Of a stretch of DNA of 25,507 bases, positions 13,622-22,600 are shown piece by piece. The notes beneath the pieces were generated by a model, which worked only from the letters and a program-made list of their open reading frames with translations, was not told the origin of the DNA and searched no databases. The stretch is taken from the IMG/VR virus record IMGVR_UViG_3300024259_000143, positions 1-25,507 of that record; one strand, written 5' to 3'. Position 1 is the first letter of the stretch. Each line of letters starts with the position of its first letter. Both the position numbers and the translations under genes were made by a program. This DNA comes from a virus.

Positions 13622-16600
13622 CTAAGTATCAAAAGTAACTTCCATAAATGCATTAAAGTCATCACATGTTACAGCAGAAGTAGCCCCCATATATCCACCA
13701 TTGTTAGTTATAGTCACATATAAAGTCAAAACATCACCTGCTGCAAATGTATCTGTACCTATTGCTTGAGTTGCTGAGTCGCCCTTATTACCCGTACTAG
13801 TTGGTGACTCGTCAACATAAAACACATTTGTTCCATTTTTTCGGACTTCAGTTCTCACGAGTGAGTAAGCCTGATCAAAGGGAGTATCGAAACCATCGGT
13901 TTGACTTGTAACATTAAACTGACACGAAACCCCAGTAATACTACCAGCTCTATGCATTCTATATCCTATTGTGGCTCCCATCTGTGTACCATTATTGAAA
14001 TCTAAATACCTACTTGTAGAAAATGTCCCACTTTCACCACCATCGAAATATCCACGTGTACCACCACCAGTCATATGACCGGAAATTGCTAAATCGCCTG
14101 CAGCATTTACTACCAGCAAATCACTCGAGGACAGTCTATCTTGAATTTTTAAAGGATAATGAGCCGTATTTCCGGCCACTCCCGCTTCTATAAGTAATCC
14201 ATGACCACTGGATCCACCATTGTGAATACCTGCGGCATACGCTCCATTTTCGTATATATTTAGATTCAAACCTTCAGCTGTTACAGATATAGCACCATCA
14301 CTACTCATAGTTCCGGCATTAGGACCTATTGTTAAACCTGGACTACTTTGAGCAGTGGTATTTCCTATTGAAACGCCTCCTTCAAAATATGAATTTCCAT
14401 CTGCAACATAAAGTCCATAACCAGAATCCGCATCGACGTAAATTCCGTAAGTTGAATCTGATGTTTCTGCTTTGACATATATCCCATATAACGCATTTGG
14501 ACTAACAGAACTATATCGTGTTGCTGCAAAATATCCTGCATATCCTATACCAGTTGTTCCTACGCCATTTACTTCACTATATATACCATAACCGACTGCA
14601 TTAGTCCTCTCATTGAATCCTACATATCTACTATAGATATTATAAAAAGTTTCAGATATCCCACCACCACTCGATTCCCTGGTTGATTGAATAAACATAT
14701 TATAGCTAACTTGATTATTTGCTCTCATATTAAAGTAATGGCCGTAGCTGTATGCTTCGACAGAACTTTCCCTCCAAGCAGTGCTTGAAAGTACAGGTCC
14801 AATTTGGTCTACTGCTTTAGCTGTATCACGTATAATAACCATACCATCAGAAATATCTACCCCTAATCCGTATCCAGAATATCCTGACGGATCTGAAAAT
14901 CCAGATCCTATGGTTAATTTGACATCATTGTTAGAATCAAAATATTGGAAATTATTATCTGTGCCGGATATTCTAACTCTTTCTCCAGTTGCCGCTGTGG
15001 AAATAATAGCTCCACTACTTCCTGTAAGTTGGTTATTAGCAAGTGTAAATCCACCGATAGCACCAGCAGTTGCAGTAACCGTTCCTTCCATCGATACATT
15101 ACCACTCGAATCAATGTTAAAATTAGATGAACTAATTTCAAGAGAGCCAGAATTACCGGATGTGCTGGTAGTAAATAATTTTATAAAAGTATTTTTAACA
15201 CCAGCTCTAAAGAATAAAGCTTCATCTGGTTGACCGACAGATGACATAAGCCATGCACTTCCTGAAAAAGTTGTTGGGTTTATAGACATCCCCTGACCAA
15301 CTCCAGAATTAGTACCATAAAGTATTCCCGAACCATCATTACCGTCATATTGAATTCTAGCTGAATGACCAGATTCTAATGTAAATGCAGTTGTTTTACT
15401 CGCGCCCGCTCCAATAGTTCCACGTATTTGATTTCCTTCAATATCAAATCCACCTATATCACCTTGAGTTATTTGTGCCGCAGAAGCAGTTATTTGTCCA
15501 GTGAGTCCTTTTAAAGTAAGTGTTCCAGCACCCGCAGTTAAATCACTTCCGATAGTAAATCCACCGATTTCACCTGCAGTAGCAGTAACCGTTCCTTGCA
15601 TTGTAACATTACCAGCATTAGTAAGATGAAAATTACTTGAACTTATTTCTATGTTGCCATTACTTCCACTAACAAATTGTCCACCGCCACCTAAGAAAAA
15701 GTTGGATGAACTTATATACATTAAGTTTTCGGCTGATGAGAATTTTAGATGTGCACCATCTGCTTTACCTATTTGATATTTTACAGCATTATTCTCATTT
15801 AGGAAATACATACCGGATGTTGTGGTTGTATCAGTTATATTTGTATTATAAGTTCCACCGTCAGTATTCCAGAGGAAAGAATTTGTACCATCTGCTTTTT
15901 GTACTGAAATAATTCTCATTCCACCTGTTACGCCAACCACACCAGGGGCTGATGCTGCTCCTATTGTGATTACGGCACCCACCTCAGGTGCACCAACTTT
16001 AGCAAGTACTTGGAAACCAGCACCAAGCGAACCACTCATACCAGTTAGTGCGATTACAGGTAAAGGGTTGGCACCATATTTTGTACGAAGCAAAACTGAA
16101 CTTGTCAGATATGAATTAGAGCCACCAGAGGTATCATATCCAATATAATCAGAAGTAAGTGCTTCATCTGTAATAGTAAATCCACCTATTGTACCACCAG
16201 TAGCAGTAATTGAGCCACTCATTTTCATCGTGTTATTAACAGTATCTAAATGAAAAGCACTTGAACTTATTTCTATGTTTCCATTACTACCACTTATGTA
16301 TTGAGCACCACCGCCTAAATAAAATGTTGAAGCCGACATGATAAGATTTGAACCATCAAATGATATTCTTTCTCCCGAACCACTACCAAATAAAAATGTG
16401 CCTGTTCCATCTACATAAAAACCATCACCACTATTATAAGCAGTTGGAGCAATTCCTGCACCTATTTTTATTTGACCACCACTTGAATCCGAATCTAATA
16501 TAAAAGTAGTACCTGATTTTATTTCATCAGCATCTATAGTCCAACCACCTATGGTTGCACTTCCATCTATTGTTAAAGAACCACCTGTATATCTGAATCC

Positions 16601-19600
16601 TGTTCCCATGGACATTCTACCATCACCAGTTGATCCATCAATATAAATTCTGTCTGCGGAATTATATGCGTCAGTTCCAGTGCCTAAAGATAATATACCA
16701 GCAGCTTTTAATTTTGCATTAGTTCCAGTTATTTCATCTGAATTAATTGTCCAACCAGCTATTACGTTTTGATTTTCTGATAATTCAAATAATAATGTAC
16801 CAGCCGAATTAAATCCCTCTATTCCATAATCGCCAGAATTAAGTCTACCCAGAGCGACTCTGGTATTATCTCTATTGGAGGGGCCGTAGTTGGCTTTACC
16901 AGCCGTGTCATGAACTGTAATCAACTTATTACTCGCGTCTATGATGATTCCTTGAGTATCGGCCGATGTTGAACTTGATATTAAATTATTACCAATTTCC
17001 CAACCACCAACACTCAAAACTCCACCAGTATATGTGAAATCTTCACCGATAGACATTCTATTACCCGGACCATCTAAGTATGTTCTATTAGCTTGAGCGT
17101 AATTATGTGTTCCACTTCCTAATGAAAGAACACCACTACCGCTTAATATTGCTTGTCCATTTGAAGATGAAATTTGTCCCTTACCAATCTTCCAGCCACC
17201 AGCAGTTAATACATCACTAACATAACTAAAATTTTCCCCAACAAAAAAGATTGGGTCTGCTGATGCACTTACGAAAAATAAACTTGCAGATGGACTCATT
17301 CCAGTATGAGTTGTCGCGTTTGTTCCCAGTGCTATCTTAGCCTGGTTGCCGTCTATTGTTGCGACTGTTCCACTTGTCAATTGACCTGGTCCCAATTCCC
17401 ATCCAGCCAATCTTGCTTTATTTGCAGTAATCAATACCGAAGCACTGGCTTCACTTCCTGAAACCGTTCCACTTCCACTAAAAACTGCGAATCCATAAGG
17501 ACTATCTACCGTACCATCATGTAGTGGTAATTTACCCAATACAAGTTTAGGTTGAGCTTCATCCATACTACCCGTCCAAATAGTAAGTGATTGTGAAATT
17601 GAACTTAATCTTACACTACCATCTACATTATCACTCTGTATATTACCAGGTATTAAATCCCATCCAGCTAATTTTGCTTTATCTTCTGTAATTAATACTG
17701 AATACCTATCCTCATGCAAAATGCTGGCATTATCAGTACCACTAAATACAGCGAAGCCATATCTATCATCGTCAGATGAACCACCAACTCTTGGTAGTTT
17801 CCCCATTACGACTTTTGGTTTTGCAGTATTTATAGAACCAGTATGAATTGATATTTGTTGGTTTGTTGCGTCAAGTGCTATTGAACCATCAGAAGAATCA
17901 TATTGTAATTTTCCTGGTACTATATCCCAACCAGCTAATTGATGGTTTCCATCTAATCTTAATCTAATGACTTCAGCACCGGCGGTATTATATCCAAATA
18001 ATCCTGAAGTGCTAGCTGTTCCAGTATTTGTTAATTTTAATGCTGAATTAGCCGTACCAGTTATATTACCAATCATAATAGTACTATTAACTAATGCTAA
18101 TGCGTTGTCAGATTTTACTGCAATATTTCCTTTTAAGTATATGTTACTTGAATAAAGACCATGACCTACTAATGGAGATCCACTAAAATCAGTATCAGTT
18201 ATTCCGGCAAGATTTCCCAAACGAGCTTCTACTGTTCCATCATCAATAACATCAACGAATGGGGAGTTAGCAGAACTAGCATCTATCAATACAGAACCAC
18301 CGGATGTTCTAACACACGTCATACCAATTTGTAAATCAGTAGAAGCACCTACCGAGTATGTTACGTTATAAGTATGGAATGCAGTTTCACCCGACCCACC
18401 TGTTGCACTCAATGAATCTATTGTAAAGATAACTGACGTAATCGTACCATCAGTAGAGTCAGCTTCCTTACACCACATAGTAACTGGAAATGAACTAAAA
18501 ACTGCTGATTTATCATCTCTTATTTTAAGTGTAGTTGTAGATGGTATAGATGATATAACGGCCGAATCCGAAACATATAAATAACCATTTGTGGCCTTAA
18601 CTACATCTTTTTGGAATATATGAGTTCGTAATGTATTTCTAACAACTATGTTATCAATTTCCATTGTTGTACCACTGGATCCACCATCGTCAATTCTAAA
18701 TCCATCACCCCCCACAAGTGCTGATACAAATGTGGATGTTCCAAAAGTACCTGTGTCTCCAATAGTTAATGCAGAACCATCAAAGGTAAGAGTAGATTCG
18801 GCAGTTAAGGCGCCATCCCCATTTCCTGTTAAAATATAATCCGTACCAACTGTAGATAATCCTGTTCCGCCATCTGCTACTAATAAATCTGTAATTCCTG
18901 TAATTGTTCCGCTATCTATATCAACATTAGTCATATTTTGACTATCAAAGTTTATTGCTCCGGCCGCTTGGAATGCTCCAATTTTAGTAACTGTTAAAGT
19001 GTCGGTAGCAAAGGTAAAATCAGAATCGTCTGTAAGTTGTCCATTTGTTGTAGAGAAAGGAACTCTTCCACTTGTTAAATCATCTGCAATAAGTGTGTTA
19101 GCTCGAAAGTCATAAGCCCCTATATCAATATTTGCTGTTGCAGTTATTCCTGCGGTTGTTAATGCAGAAATTGTTGTTGCTGCGATTGTACCGCCTTCAA
19201 CTTTATCACCACTTATTTGATTAGCTGCTAATGTTAAAGTTCCAGCACTTACATTTAATGTTTTTCCAGAACCTACCGTAATATTTGAAGTTGCTATTGT
19301 TGCCCCGTCTATATTACCACCATCTATATCTGGCGTATTAATATCAGGACTTGTTAAAGTTTTGTTTGTAAGTGTATCTTCTGAACTAATAGTTACTAAA
19401 TTAACTTCAGCACTTTTCAATCCACCTTTCCACCTATCTACAGCCACATCCCAAAGTAATGAACCAGTCTGAGCAGTTGCGGCATCATTTACATATATTC
19501 CACCATCTCCGGCAGACGAGCCCCCGTTCAATGTTAAAATTTGATCTCCAAGAACAACCTCATTAGTAGTAGTTGTAGTCATTGTTCCAGCTACACTTAA

Positions 19601-22600
19601 ATCACCAGTTAGTGTTAGTCCTACAAATGTTGGACTGTCCGCCGTTCCTATACCTAAATCTACTGTATCAGTTCCACCATCTATTTCAGTCATTGTTAGA
19701 ATACCAGTAGAAGATGCGAAGCCAACTCCTTGATAAGCATTATTTACGCCAAGTGTAGTTCTCATAGCAGTAGTTGATGCATCGTCAAGCAACGTTCTCG
19801 CAGTAGATGTTAATGCGGTTTCTGCAAAAGTATCAGCTGCTGTTGTATAAATCATTTTATCAGCCGCAGTTGTTATTGTACCTATGTTTCCTATAGTAGT
19901 TGTTTGTGCGGCAGTCCAACCTGCAACTGAAGTTAATTGGGTGTCATAAGCTTGAACATCAGTACCAATTACTAATTCTAAAGTTGTTCTTGCATTTGAT
20001 GCTGCTACATCATCTACAAGTGATGCTCCAAAGGTTGAAATTGTTGTATTTGTAGGAAGTGACAATGTCGTAATATCAGCATCTATAGAAGCCGTCATTA
20101 AAGCACCTGCTGCCTCTACATTGATTGTATCGGTTACATCCGCTAAAGCTTCAATAGCATTAAGTTTAGTATGATCTGTATCTGTAAAAACATTGGAATC
20201 CGTAGCCGCTTCAACAGCAGCTCTAATTTCTGCATTGGATTGATCAGCCGTTGCACTAGCTTCAATAGCATTAAGTTTAGTGTGGTCTCCATCTGTAAAA
20301 ACATTGGAATCCGTAGCCGCTTCAACAGCAGCTCTAATTTCTGCATTGGATTGATCAGCCGTTGCACTAGCTTCTATTGCATCTAACTTATCAAACATCT
20401 CATCTGACATCACACCCCAATTGGTTGTATCAGCTAAAGGAAGTACAGCATTTGTTCCATCAGATGACACTACATCTAATTTCGTGCCATCTCTACTTAC
20501 AGAAAGATTAGTAGTTACATTTGTTACTTTAGCAGTATTCGCTGTTACAGCAGAATTATTAGCTACCTCGGTATCGAAATCACTAATTGTTGAAGCTATT
20601 TGAGTTCCTGTATGATTTGCTCTTGCTAGTGGATTGGTTGCTAATTTAGTATTAGCAATCGAACCAGCCAACATAGCATTAGTAACTTCAGTCGAACCAA
20701 TAGAAATTGTTACATTACCTGTAGCACCCGTAACATCAATACCAGCTCCAGCAACTGCAGTTGCTACATAATTTCCTGTTGTATGTGTTCCTAATGTTAT
20801 TAAATTATTTAGAGTAGTGGCTCCAGTTCCACCCTGAGCTACTGCTATCGTATCACCTTCCCAAGTTCCATTTGAAATAGTTTGACCACTCATAAGAGTA
20901 TTAATCGTAGAAAATTCTAATGCATGCCTATGATTACCCATAGCATACTCCCCGACATTTCCTTGATATCCAGTAGCACTTACATTGGCTGTATCAGCTG
21001 TATATGCTTGTAAAGATGGCGCTGAAAGGGACCCAAAAACACCCGCATTTGTTGAATTTGCACTTCCAACTGTTGTAGTTCCGAAGGCTGCATTTCCCGA
21101 TCCCCCCTTAATATCAAGACCATCCGCTGTCATTTTAATATAAGACATATCAGATTGATATAATAAAAATCCGTCTGGAGATAACTCTACTCGTGGTTGA
21201 GACTGTCTAAGTCTGAAATTATCAAAAGTTAATTCTGTGTATGCATATTTTGGATCTTCACTAATAGTAACAAGTTCCGGAAATTGTGCGCCATTAGAAG
21301 GTGTCGGGCCAGCACCATTCCACCATTCGGGATATAAATATTCTTGACGTGTATATGAAGAATCTGGATTAATTGAACCACTAAGAACTACTCTAAGTTT
21401 ATGAGAATTGGCTGGTAATGCTGCTGCTCCACCAATAGATTGATATACACCACCTACCGAATAGCTCCCCATACCATCAGACCCAGTAATTTTGGGGATA
21501 AAATGTTTCCACGCAGACCCATTCCAATAATCAACTCTAAATTTTTGTGGTTTAAACCCCCTATCTACGCCCGCGCCTGCGAATGAATGAGACATTTTTG
21601 CTACACCAGCAAAAGAAACAACATTTCCTGCCTTCCAAAGATTTCCTGCAGCTGAACTCGCACTTACTATTTGAGTAAGTTCATATGTATTCAAGTCCCA
21701 GTTAGGTGTATAGCGATCATACTGCCCCATCGGCAATGTTCTAGAACCAGTTAGATATGAAGCACTCGCTTCTTCATAACTCCGACTAAAAGATGCAATT
21801 GGTGCATTCTGACCAGGATGAATAACATCAAATGTAAAATCGCCAAGAACTGCTGCATTATAGCCCCCAAATACTGCATCAGTAGTTCTCTTTGTAATAG
21901 AATGAGAAATAGGTCCAGTTGAACTAAATGACCAACTTGTAACTGTTAATGGCGACGCAGTAGTTCCTATATGATAACCATCGGTATGTTGGCCCGACTG
22001 AGTTACTTCAAAGCTATCATTCTTTGCTTCATCGGGATCAGATCCGATTTGAAACATTGTTTTCTCTGCAATCGCTACCATAGGATTACCATAGTCATCT
22101 TCAATATATAATCCCGGTTCAACCGAGCTACTTAATCTTGTTACTCCTTTAAATATAGCACCGTCATTAACTGTCCAACCACCGATATTTGCTTCGGATG
22201 ATGAAATAATACCTTGAAAAGTTGCATTACTTGCGGTTAGATTACCACCCACATCAACAAAAAAGTTGGATGCAGATATTTCACCACCACTTAATTTAAA
22301 AATCGGTACTCCACCAGTTCCACCCGTAGCATGAAGTAATATTTCTTGACTATCTCCAAATGACATTGAAGCTTGTGGTGAAGATAATGTAAATCCACTT
22401 GCACTTATATTAAGATCTGTAACATCAATATCTATATCAGCTCCAGTTAAAGAAAAGCTATCATCTTTAAATTGAATATAACTACTAGCATCACCAAATC
22501 TGAATTCTCCTGATCCAGATAAAAATGCTCCTGTCCCACTTGTAAGCGTTGCAGCATTTCCTATACTCATAGAAGCGTGTGTAGAAGAAACCTTTACCCT

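Noticed and set aside
14914-15141. Minus-strand alternative frames inside the fibre (14914-15141, 20143-20367, 25024-25227)
   Set aside because: They are shifted frames within repeat-rich coding sequence. The 20143-20367 one merely mirrors the 111-bp repeat in another frame.
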